Positions 15,581-23,627 of a stretch of DNA of 24,572 nt are shown piece by piece (positions within the stretch are counted from its first letter, which is position 1; the number at the start of each line of letters is the position of its first letter). Below the pieces are notes generated by a model. The model was not told the origin of the DNA. It saw only the letters and a program-made list of their open reading frames with translations, and searched no databases. Both the position numbers and the translations under genes were made by a program. The stretch is from DATBFX01 sp036558305. GTDB taxonomy: Bacteria; Chloroflexota; Chloroflexia; Thermomicrobiales; UBA6265. The stretch is taken from assembly GCA_036558305.1 (NCBI GenBank), contig DATBFX010000482.1, positions 1 through 24,572 of the forward strand, given 5' to 3'.

Positions 15581-17698
15581 GTGGTCGTGGACAGCAGCCC
15601 CTATGCCGAGATCGAAATCGGGCTCCACCGCTGGACGACCGAAAGCTATTCGGTGGAGTTGCGCTCGACGCCACCCGAGGCCGATGGCGAAGTCGTCGTC
15701 CGGGTGGTACACGGCGTGCGTTTCGACCAGGCCGGTCTCCGCGCCCGCGCCGCCGATCCCGTCGCCTACGGTCAGTTGCTGACCGACTGCCTGTTCGCCG
15801 ACAAGACGATCCTCGCCGAGTTCGCCCGCGCCTGCGACCAGGACGTCGAACTTCGCTTTCGCCTCTTCGTCGGGCCGAACGTGCCCGAGTTGCACCGCCT
15901 CCGCTGGGAGACGCTCCGCGACCCGCGGCAGCCGAAGGGGTCGTGGCTCGTCACCAACGAGCGCATCCTCTTCTCCCGCTACCTCAGCGGTTCCGCCTAC
16001 CTGAACCACCGCAACGTCGCCCTTCGGCAGCGAGCGGCCTGGCACGCCCTGGTCGTGATCGCCGACCCGAGCGACGGCAAGGATTACAAACTGGCGCCGA
16101 TCGACGCCAAAGCGGAACTGGAGCGGGCGCGGGACGCCCTGACCGGGATCGAGGTCGAGGAACTCAAGCGCGGCGAACGCGCCACGCTCCAGGCGCTGAT
16201 CGATCACCTCGGCAACGGTCCCAACATCCTCTATCTGGTCTGCCATGGCGAGCGGATCAACGGCCAGTCGTTCCTCTACCTGGAGGACGACCAGGGCGAA
16301 GCGGCCCGCACCCCGACCGAGGACGTGGCCGAACGGCTGCGCGATCTGGCGACGCTGCCGCGCCTGGTCGTCCTCGCTTCCTGCCAGAGCGCCGGCAAAG
16401 CGGACGCCTCCGACGAGGTCCCCGGTGCCTTCGAACGGGCGATCGGTCCCCTGCTGGCGGACGTCGGCGTGCCCGCGGTCGTCGCCATGCAGGGCGACGT
16501 CTCGATGGAGACCTCGGGCGCCTTCTTCAAGCGCTTCTTCACGGAGTTGAGCGACAACGAGCCGATCGATCGGGCGGTGGCGGTGGCGCGGGGGGTCGTC
16601 CGGGACCGGCCGGACAGTTGGATGCCCGTCCTCTTCATGCGCCTGCGGTCGGGTGGTCTCTGGTACTCGCCGGGGTTCCACAAGAAGGACGCCTACGAAC
16701 TCTGGCCGGCGCTCATCAGCGCCATCCGCAGCGGCGACTGCACGCCGATCCTCGGTCCCGGCATCCACGAGACCCTGCTCGGCTCCCCCCGCGAGATCGC
16801 CCTCCGCTGGTCGGAGGAATTCGGGTTTCCGCTCGCCCCGGAGGATCGCGACCAACTGCCGCGGGTCGCCCAATTCCTGGCCGTCAACATGAAGGCGCAA
16901 CTGCCGCGCAGCGCGTTCCGGCAGTACCTGCGCGACCAGATGCTGTCGCGCTACCGGGAGCTGATGCCGCCGGAGATCCAGGAGGTGGCCGATCTGCCGC
17001 CGGACCAGCGCGACCCGGAGGACCCGAAACTCCTCGACCTCGTCGCCATCGTCGGCAAGCACCGGCGCGCCAGCGACGAGGCCGATCCCCACAAGATCCT
17101 GGCGCAACTGCCGGTGCCGATCTACGTGACGACAAGTCCGGGCAACCTCCTCTACGAAGCCCTCGTCGCCGAAAAGAAGGAACCGCGGACGGAGCTCAGC
17201 CGCTGGAACGACGCGACGATTCGCGCCCCGTCGCCGTTCAAGACCGACCCGTCCTACGAACCCGACGTCAAGCACCCGCTGGTCTACCACCCCTTCGGCC
17301 ACTTCGACGATCTGCGCTCCCTGGTCCTGACGGAGGACGACTATTTCGACTTCCTGATCGGGTTGACGCGGAACGAGGACCTGATCCCGCCTGCGGTCGC
17401 GGCCGCGCTCGCCAACACCTCCCTGCTCTTCCTCGGATTTCAGATGGAAGACTGGGTCTTCCGGGTCCTCTTCCGCACCATCGTCAAGCAAGAAGGCTCC
17501 AGCGCCCGCGGCGACTTCCCCCACGTCGCCGTCCAGGTCGATCCCGAAGACGACCGCATCGTCAGTCCGGAGCGCGCCGCCCGGTACTTCGAGAAGTACC
17601 TGCAAGGCGCCTCCGTCGACGTCTACTGGGGCAAGATCGAAGATTTCGTTGGCGAGCTGCGTCAGAAGATGCGGCCGGCCGCCGGGAGCCGACGATGA
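15581..17698 (+). CDS. CHAT protease domain fused to SIR2-like domain
   Basis: 705 residues. The N-terminal half is a CHAT (caspase-HetF-associated) domain: FVGPNVPELHRLRWETLRD is the usual entry stretch, YLVCHGE holds His222 and LASCQSAGK holds Cys268, then GVPAVVAMQGDVS. The C-terminal half resembles SIR2-like NAD-binding modules of conflict systems: TPILGPGIHETLL (388-400), YVTTSPGNLL (515-524), VYHPFGHF (568-575) with His570, SLVLTEDDYFDFL, and LLFLGFQMEDW near the end. The usual Asn of TTN is Ser519 here. The GTG start at 15581 is uncertain; GTG 15587 is two codons later. It ends with ATGA overlapping the STAND gene. Probable role: proteolysis and/or NAD consumption when the STAND partner fires (inference). 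Confidence 0.85.
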   Translation: MVVDSSPYAEIEIGLHRWTTESYSVELRSTPPEADGEVVVRVVHGVRFDQAGLRARAADPVAYGQLLTDCLFADKTILAEFARACDQDVELRFRLFVGPNVPELHRLRWETLRDPRQPKGSWLVTNERILFSRYLSGSAYLNHRNVALRQRAAWHALVVIADPSDGKDYKLAPIDAKAELERARDALTGIEVEELKRGERATLQALIDHLGNGPNILYLVCHGERINGQSFLYLEDDQGEAARTPTEDVAERLRDLATLPRLVVLASCQSAGKADASDEVPGAFERAIGPLLADVGVPAVVAMQGDVSMETSGAFFKRFFTELSDNEPIDRAVAVARGVVRDRPDSWMPVLFMRLRSGGLWYSPGFHKKDAYELWPALISAIRSGDCTPILGPGIHETLLGSPREIALRWSEEFGFPLAPEDRDQLPRVAQFLAVNMKAQLPRSAFRQYLRDQMLSRYRELMPPEIQEVADLPPDQRDPEDPKLLDLVAIVGKHRRASDEADPHKILAQLPVPIYVTTSPGNLLYEALVAEKKEPRTELSRWNDATIRAPSPFKTDPSYEPDVKHPLVYHPFGHFDDLRSLVLTEDDYFDFLIGLTRNEDLIPPAVAAALANTSLLFLGFQMEDWVFRVLFRTIVKQEGSSARGDFPHVAVQVDPEDDRIVSPERAARYFEKYLQGASVDVYWGKIEDFVGELRQKMRPAAGSRR

Positions 17699-20600
17699 CC
17701 GACCAGCCACCACCGCGGCGGAACCCCTACGTCGGGCCCCGCGCCTTCGAAACCGGCGAGCACTTCTACGGCCGCGACCGTGAGGTCCGCGACCTGACCA
17801 ACCTGCTGATCGCCCGCCGGATCGTGCTCCTCTACTCCCCGTCGGGCGCCGGCAAAACCTCCCTCATCCAGGCCGGATTGATCCCCCGCCTGCACGCCAA
17901 GGGTTTCGCGGTCCTCCCGACCATCCGCGTCAACCTCCCGTTGCTCGACGCGGCCGCACCGGCGGGGAGCAACCGGTATCTGCTGAGCGCCCTGCGCAGC
18001 CTCGAAGGCGAACCCGAGGACGAGACCCCCGAGGCGGAGCGGAGCTACCCGTCGAGTCTGAAGACCTACCTGGACGACCGGCCCCGCCCTGGTGACAACC
18101 ATTCCCTGGAATGCCTGATTTTCGACCAGTTCGAAGAGATCCTGACGACCGATCCGACCGATCACGACGGCATCGGCACGTTCATCGGGCAAGCCGGCGA
18201 GGCCCTCGAATCCGATCAGCGGTGGGCGCTCTTCTCGATGAGGGAAGACCACGTCGGCGCGCTGGAACCGTACCTGTCGCTCCTGCCGACGCGGTTGAAG
18301 ACGACGTTCCGCCTCGATCTGCTGACCCGGGAACTCGCCTGCGAAGCGGTCCAACGACCGGCGCGCGACGAGGGGGTCGACTTCACCGACGAGGCCGCCG
18401 GCAAACTCATCGCAGACCTCAGCCGGGTCCTCGTCCAACGGGCCGACGGCACGACCGAACCGGCCGAAGGGCGCTACGTCGAACCGGTGCAACTCCAGGT
18501 GGTTTGCAGTCTCCTCTGGAAGCACCTCGCGCCGGGGCAGAACCGGATCGAACCCGCGGACGTCGCCGCGCTCGGCGACGTCGACACCGTCCTCGGCGCC
18601 TACTATGCCGACGGCGTGGCCGCCGTCGCACGGGATACCGGCGTCGACGAACACGAGATCCGCACCTGGTTCAACGACCGCCTGATCACCGAACAGGGCA
18701 TCCGCACCCAGGTGTTGTGGACGCCGAAGGAGACCGCCGGTCTCGACGACCGCGCCCTCCAACCCCTGGTCAACACCCACCTGGTGCGGGCCGAACGCCG
18801 GCGCGGTCTGATCTGGTACGAGTTGGCGCACGACCGGTTGGTCGAACCGGTCCGGAAAAGCAACGCCGCCTGGTTCAAGCAGGCGATCGCCTTCCGCGCC
18901 GAGGACGTTTTCCGCTCCCTGCCCGCGGCGGACCAGACCCTCGCGCCGATCGTCCTGACGCGCCTCGTCCGGCTCGACGACGGCCCGTCATCCGATCCCG
19001 CCGGCCGGCGCGACACCGCCGTCCCCGTCGAGCGAAGCGCACTCGTCCCCGCCGGCGACGATGCCGCGCGGGTCGATGATCTGGTCGCCCGCCTGGCGAC
19101 CGGCGGCGTCCTCACCACCCGCGACGACACGGTCGAGCTGGCCGGGGACGCGATCCTGCGGGACTGGCCCCGCTTCCGCCGCTGGTTGGAGACCGATCGC
19201 AGCGCCCTGCTCAGCCGCCAGGAGGTCGGCCAGGCGGCGCGCGAATGGGATCGCAACGGTCGCGACGACGCCCACCTGCTGCACCGCGGCGCCGGTCTGA
19301 AGGGGTTGGAAGACCTCGCGGCGCGCGGCCGGTTGCCCGTGAACGATCTGGAACGGGCGTACCTCGACGCCAGCGGCGCGCGCGAAGAGCGCGAGCACGC
19401 GGAACGCGAGGCGGAGCGCGAAACCCACCGGCAACGAGAACTCGAAGCCGCCCAAAAACTCGCCGCCGAGCAATCGCGCGCGGCGAGCCGCCTCCGACGG
19501 TTCCTGGTTGCCGCGGCGGTGCTCGCCGTGATCGCGTTGCTGGCAACCGGCATCGCCTTGTGGCAGCGGAGCGACGCCGTCGATGCCCGGGACCAGGCCA
19601 ACGTCGCGCGCGAGCAGACCGAACAGGCAGCGAGGATCCTCCGCATCGAGGCCCTGGCCGCCCAGGCCCCGCGCGAGTATCGCCGGGAACACGGCGGTCA
19701 AGCCGCCTTGCTCGCGCGCGAGGCGTACCTGCTCAATCAGGAGAACGGCGATCCCTCCTTTTCCGCCGTCGACGACGCGCTGCGGTCGACGATCAACCAA
19801 CCCTATTTCAGCACGCTCCTCCCCAACCAGCGCGATTGGGTCGGTTCGTTGGCCTTCAGCCCCAACGGCAACATCCTGGCCTCGGGCGGGGCGAACAGCG
19901 AAGTCTGGGTCTGGAACCTCGACGCCACGGCGAACGGGCCGGCCCGCCTCACGGGCCACAAGGGCTGGGTCAGTTCCGTCGCCTTCAGTCCGGACGGCAC
20001 CGTCCTGGCTTCGGGCAGCGCCGACGGCACCGTTCGCCTCTGGGATACGGCGAACCTGTCCGCCGCACCGCGCGTCCTCGCGGTGCCGGCCGGCACCGCG
20101 CCCGCGGGCGGCGTGCGCGCCCTCGCGTTCGGTCCAGACGGGACGACGTTGCTGACCGGCGGCTGCGCGACGGCGTCGACCGACGTCAAATCGTGCGGTC
20201 CGGGTCTGATCAGGATGTGGGACCTCCGGACCGGATCACCCCAACGCGAGTGGCAGACCGCCGAGGCCGAGGTTCGCGCCCTGGCGATCTCCCCCGACGG
20301 GAAAACCGTCGCCACGGGCGGCTGCGTCGACCCCGATCCGACGACCGACTATTGCCGCCCCGGCGAAACCGCGATCAGCGTCTGGGACCTCACGCACCCG
20401 GACGCGTCGCCGATCCTCCTGCACGGGCACACCGGTTCGATCAACGCCCTGGCCTTCAGTCCGCTCGGCCGGACCCTCGCCTCCGGCAGCGACGACACGA
20501 CCATCCGCATCTGGAAGGTGGGCAACTGGAACGCCGATCCCCAGGTCCTCCAGGGCCACGACGAGGCGGTGCGGACGGTCGCGTTCGGCCGGGACGGCGC

Positions 20601-21897
20601 CTTGCTCGCGTCGGGGGGCCAGGACGAGACGGTGCGGCTCTGGGATCTGACCGGGGTCAACCCGCCGGCGATCATCGGCGGCAGCGAGGAATGGGTGCGG
20701 GCCGTGGCGTTCAGCACCGACGGCCAGACCCTCGCCTCCGCGAGCGCCGGGGGCACGATCCGCCTCACCTACCTCGGCGATCCGAACGCCGGAAACACCG
20801 CGCCGAGCATCCTGCGCGGACACGTCAACACCGGGGTCGTTCAGGATTGGGTCCTCGGCCTGGCCTTTTCCCCCGACGGTCAGTACCTGGCGTCGGCCAG
20901 CGAGGACCACACCGCCATCCTCTGGCCGATCCGCCAACCGAATCGGGACAAAGTCGTGCTGCCGCGGCAAAGCAGCCACGTCACCGCGGTCGCGTTCAGT
21001 CCCGACGGGAAGGTCCTGGCCACCAGCGGCTGCGGTCAGTTGACCGGGGACACGTGCGTCCTCGGCGAGATTCGCCTCTGGTCGGTCCCCTGGGGGGTCC
21101 AGATCGGCAATCCGCTGCAAGGGCATAACAACGAGATCACCTCAATCGCATTCGACCCGGTCACCGGCCTCTTGGCATCGGGCGGGTACGACGGCAGGAT
21201 CTTCCTCTGGGACATCACCAATCCCGGTGCGCCACCGATGTGCCTGATCGAGCACCCGAATGCGGGGGTGCGATCGCTTGCCTTCAGCCCCGACGGGAAA
21301 ACCCTTGCCTCCGCCGACGGCGACTTCAAGGTCCGCCTGCTCGACGTACCCAATGCCCTCGGTGCGAGGAATTCGTGCGGCTCTGCCCGGATCGTCCTCG
21401 CCGGACACACCGACAAGGTCGCCGCGGTCGCCTTCAGCCCCGACGGCCGCACCCTCGCCTCCGGCAGTTGGGACGGAACCGTCCGCCTCTGGGACCTCAC
21501 CCAGAGCGACCCCTCGTCGACCGTGCTGGTCGGTCACGAAGACCAGGTCAAGAGCGTCGCCTTCAGCCCGGACGGCACCCTCCTCGCCTCCGGCAGCAAC
21601 GATCAGACGGTCCGCCTCTGGGATCTCCGCCACCTCGACCACGAACCGGCCATCATCGGCGGCAGCGAGGAATGGGTGAGGGCGCTGGTCTTCAGCCCGG
21701 ACGGCTCGATCCTCGCCTCCGCCAGCGCCGACGGGACGGTCCGCCTCTCGGTCGCCCGCGATGCCGACCTCGCCGACCAGGTCTGCGCCCGAGTCGGCCG
21801 CAACCTCAGCCAGGCCGAATGGGAGAACTTCGTCGGCCCGACGATCCCCTACGAGCGAACCTGCCCCGACCTGCCGCCCGGCGAAGGCGCATCATGA
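17695..21897 (+). CDS. STAND (nSTAND1-type) NTPase with membrane helix and 14 WD40 repeats
   Basis: 1400 residues. NPYVGPRAFETGEHFYGRD (10-28) is the typical entry to this STAND group. Walker A is SPSGAGKTSL (48-57) and Walker B LIFDQFEEIL (141-150); a winged-helix-like region follows. About 563-602 is a Glu/Arg-rich coiled coil, then a hydrophobic helix (about 603-623, VAAAVLAVIALLATG). From about 712 to 1350 there are 14 WD40 repeats (SVAFSPDGxxLASGSxDGTVRLWD type), enough for two seven-bladed propellers. The C-terminus (CARVGRNLSQAEW...TCPDLPP) is the usual cap in such proteins. These proteins act as ligand-triggered oligomerising switches. Start ATG 17695 overlaps the CHAT-SIR2 stop (ATGA); the frame is open much further upstream but that is shadow. 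Membrane anchoring implies the propellers may face the other side of the membrane. Confidence 0.93.
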   Translation: MTDQPPPRRNPYVGPRAFETGEHFYGRDREVRDLTNLLIARRIVLLYSPSGAGKTSLIQAGLIPRLHAKGFAVLPTIRVNLPLLDAAAPAGSNRYLLSALRSLEGEPEDETPEAERSYPSSLKTYLDDRPRPGDNHSLECLIFDQFEEILTTDPTDHDGIGTFIGQAGEALESDQRWALFSMREDHVGALEPYLSLLPTRLKTTFRLDLLTRELACEAVQRPARDEGVDFTDEAAGKLIADLSRVLVQRADGTTEPAEGRYVEPVQLQVVCSLLWKHLAPGQNRIEPADVAALGDVDTVLGAYYADGVAAVARDTGVDEHEIRTWFNDRLITEQGIRTQVLWTPKETAGLDDRALQPLVNTHLVRAERRRGLIWYELAHDRLVEPVRKSNAAWFKQAIAFRAEDVFRSLPAADQTLAPIVLTRLVRLDDGPSSDPAGRRDTAVPVERSALVPAGDDAARVDDLVARLATGGVLTTRDDTVELAGDAILRDWPRFRRWLETDRSALLSRQEVGQAAREWDRNGRDDAHLLHRGAGLKGLEDLAARGRLPVNDLERAYLDASGAREEREHAEREAERETHRQRELEAAQKLAAEQSRAASRLRRFLVAAAVLAVIALLATGIALWQRSDAVDARDQANVAREQTEQAARILRIEALAAQAPREYRREHGGQAALLAREAYLLNQENGDPSFSAVDDALRSTINQPYFSTLLPNQRDWVGSLAFSPNGNILASGGANSEVWVWNLDATANGPARLTGHKGWVSSVAFSPDGTVLASGSADGTVRLWDTANLSAAPRVLAVPAGTAPAGGVRALAFGPDGTTLLTGGCATASTDVKSCGPGLIRMWDLRTGSPQREWQTAEAEVRALAISPDGKTVATGGCVDPDPTTDYCRPGETAISVWDLTHPDASPILLHGHTGSINALAFSPLGRTLASGSDDTTIRIWKVGNWNADPQVLQGHDEAVRTVAFGRDGALLASGGQDETVRLWDLTGVNPPAIIGGSEEWVRAVAFSTDGQTLASASAGGTIRLTYLGDPNAGNTAPSILRGHVNTGVVQDWVLGLAFSPDGQYLASASEDHTAILWPIRQPNRDKVVLPRQSSHVTAVAFSPDGKVLATSGCGQLTGDTCVLGEIRLWSVPWGVQIGNPLQGHNNEITSIAFDPVTGLLASGGYDGRIFLWDITNPGAPPMCLIEHPNAGVRSLAFSPDGKTLASADGDFKVRLLDVPNALGARNSCGSARIVLAGHTDKVAAVAFSPDGRTLASGSWDGTVRLWDLTQSDPSSTVLVGHEDQVKSVAFSPDGTLLASGSNDQTVRLWDLRHLDHEPAIIGGSEEWVRALVFSPDGSILASASADGTVRLSVARDADLADQVCARVGRNLSQAEWENFVGPTIPYERTCPDLPPGEGAS
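20671..20697 (+). repeat. 27-base exact repeat, copy 1 (WD blade 7)
   Basis: Identical to 21652-21678. It encodes IIGGSEEWV at the blade 6/7 junction of the first propeller of the STAND protein. The copies are 981 bases (327 residues) apart, one propeller length. Confidence 0.85.
21652..21678 (+). repeat. 27-base exact repeat, copy 2 (WD blade 14)
   Basis: Second copy of the 20671-20697 sequence, at the equivalent blade 13/14 junction of the second propeller. This supports a propeller duplication or later gene conversion. Confidence 0.85.
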
Positions 21898-22013
21898 GCG
21901 AGAGGCCCTTCGGTCCTCGATTGTTGACTCATCCGGAGACGCGATCGGCTATTTTATCCTCGGCGACGGGGCGCCGATCCGAGCCAGGATACGCGCTACG
22001 GCGCGTTGCAACT

Positions 22014-22056
22014 GTCGGGGCGGACAGCGCCCAGAGGGCACCCGGTCCGCCCCTAC
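22014..22056. repeat. Intergenic inverted repeat (GTAGGGGCG family)
   Basis: GTCGGGGCGGAC (22014-22025) and GTCCGCCCCTAC (22045-22056) pair at 11 of 12 positions around a 19-base loop, between the STAND operon and the nicotinate phosphoribosyltransferase gene. It resembles the GTAGGGGCG-type repeats at 23527-23614. It could act as a terminator-like or mRNA-stability structure; there is no T-run. Confidence 0.5.
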
Positions 22057-22111
22057 GGAACCTCCAAGACCATCTCCTCTGAAATTGGCTCTAACGCCCG
22101 GAGGCACGGAT

Positions 22112-23530
22112 TTGCAGCAGACCGCGAATGACGAACAATCGAGAGCGATACCGGGCGGCACTCCTGGTCTCCTCCCGTTTCTCCTTCCGCCTTCCGGCCT
22201 CCTCACCGACTTCTATCACGTCGATTCCGCCTACGTGAGCTGGCGGAGCGGCCGCAACCCCGTCGCCACCTTCGATCTCTACACCCGCTCCCACCCGTTC
22301 GGCAACGGCTATCTCCTGGTCGCCGGTCTCGCCCTCGCCGTCCGGTTGGCAACCGAGTTTCGGTATGGCGACGACGACCTCGCCTACCTACGGACGCTTC
22401 GTCCGTACGACGACGCCTTCCTCGACGAATTGCGGCGCCTCCGTTTCATCGGCGAAGTCCTGGCGATCCCCGAGGGCGAGATCGCCTTCGCCCACGAACC
22501 GCTGCTGCGGATCACCGCCCCACTGCGAGAGGCGCTCGTCCTCGAATCAGGGCTCCTGCACCTCGTCGGTGTCTCGACCCTGATCGCCACCAAGGCGGCG
22601 CGGACCGTCCAGGCCGCCGCCGGGCGCCCCGTGGCCGAATTCGGGTACCGGCGCGCCCAGGCGCCCTACCTCGCCGCCCGCTCCGCCTACATCGGCGGTT
22701 GCGCCAGCTCCTCGTTCCTCGCCGCCACCCACGCCTTTGCGATACCGACCAGCGGCACGATCCCGCACGCGCTGGTCGAAGCCTTCGACTCCGAGGAGGA
22801 GGCGTTCCGCGCCGTCGCCGAGACCCTCGACCACTACTCGCTCCTCCTCGACACCTACGACGTCCGCCGCGCCATCCACCGCGCCGCCGCCATCGCCCGC
22901 GACGTCCAGACCCGACTCGGTCACCGCCTCGCCTCGGTCCGCCTCGACAGCGGCGACCTCCTGGCCGACAGCCGCTACTGCCGCGCCGTTCTCGACGAGG
23001 CGGGTCTGCCCGACGTCCACATCCTGGCCAGCGGCGACCTCGACGAGTACCGGATCGCCGACCTCGTCGCCCACGACGCGCCGATCGGCGGTTTCGGCGT
23101 CGGCACCAGTCTGGCCGTCGGTGCCGGTTCCATCCCCCACGGCGTCGAAGGCGGCGCCCTCGGCGCCGTCTACAAACTCGCCTGGGACGACGACGAGACC
23201 GTCCCCATCAAGACCGCCGGCGAAAAGAGCACCTGGCCCGGCAAAAAGCAGGTCGTCCGCATCGGATCCTTCGCACACGACGTGATCCAATTCGACGACG
23301 AACCGATCCCGCCGAACGGGCGGGCCCTGCTGGAGACGGTGGTCCGCGGCGGCGCGATCGTGCCCGGCACCATGCCGCCGATCGAGGAGATTCGGAAGCG
23401 GGCCATCCGCACCCTGGCAACGCTGCCGGAGCGATTCCGGCGGCTACAGGATGCGGATTCCTATCCGGTCTCGCATTCGGAGCGGTTGCGGCACATACGA
23501 GATGCGGCCTCGGTGGCGCGCAGCCTGTAG
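22112..23530 (+). CDS. pncB: Nicotinate phosphoribosyltransferase
   Basis: 472 residues, normal for the family. It converts nicotinate plus PRPP to nicotinate mononucleotide in the NAD salvage (Preiss-Handler) pathway, in the cytoplasm. Visible signatures: LTDFYHVDSAYVSW (31-44), RRAQAPYLAARSAYIGG, GTIPHALVEAF with His219 (the autophosphorylated-histidine position), VRLDSGDLL with Asp279-Asp282, ASGDLDEYRI, and GFGVGTSL of the phosphate-binding site. The start is TTG 22112, because GGAGG lies seven bases upstream and no ATG or GTG is suitably placed; the conserved part begins about 30 residues later. It lies 214 bases after the STAND gene on the same strand with a hairpin between, so its membership in that operon is doubtful. 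Confidence 0.93.
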   Translation: MQQTANDEQSRAIPGGTPGLLPFLLPPSGLLTDFYHVDSAYVSWRSGRNPVATFDLYTRSHPFGNGYLLVAGLALAVRLATEFRYGDDDLAYLRTLRPYDDAFLDELRRLRFIGEVLAIPEGEIAFAHEPLLRITAPLREALVLESGLLHLVGVSTLIATKAARTVQAAAGRPVAEFGYRRAQAPYLAARSAYIGGCASSSFLAATHAFAIPTSGTIPHALVEAFDSEEEAFRAVAETLDHYSLLLDTYDVRRAIHRAAAIARDVQTRLGHRLASVRLDSGDLLADSRYCRAVLDEAGLPDVHILASGDLDEYRIADLVAHDAPIGGFGVGTSLAVGAGSIPHGVEGGALGAVYKLAWDDDETVPIKTAGEKSTWPGKKQVVRIGSFAHDVIQFDDEPIPPNGRALLETVVRGGAIVPGTMPPIEEIRKRAIRTLATLPERFRRLQDADSYPVSHSERLRHIRDAASVARSL

Positions 23531-23614
23531 GGGCGCACGGCGGTGCGCCCAGCACCCGACAGCCCGCTGCGCCGCGACCTTCAGCAACCTGGGCGCACGG
23601 CTGTGCGCCCCTAC
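23527..23614. repeat. REP-like inverted repeat pair between convergent genes
   Basis: Two 25-base elements, 23527-23551 and 23590-23614, are inverted copies of each other (23 of 25 match). Each is itself a hairpin (GGGCGCAC...GTGCGCCC). The first overlaps the stop codon of the nicotinate phosphoribosyltransferase gene; the second ends 13 bases from the stop of the opposite gene. It probably works as a bidirectional terminator or mRNA end-stabiliser, and belongs to a dispersed repeat family. Confidence 0.75.
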
Positions 23615-23627
23615 GAACCCCAACCCT

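Noticed and set aside
15469..17694. Upstream extension of the STAND frame by more than 700 codons
   Set aside because: Arg/Pro-rich noise overlapping the CHAT-SIR2 gene. The family's usual N-terminus begins just after ATG 17695, which overlaps the preceding stop.
15467..17713. Very long open frame on the minus strand opposite the CHAT-SIR2 gene
   Set aside because: Its product is Arg/Val/Asp/Gly-rich antisense shadow without any motif, while the plus strand has complete CHAT and SIR2 motifs.
23531..23614. Start of a CRISPR array or an attachment site
   Set aside because: Only two units, inverted relative to each other and each self-complementary; no direct repeats with spacers and no integrase or cas gene.
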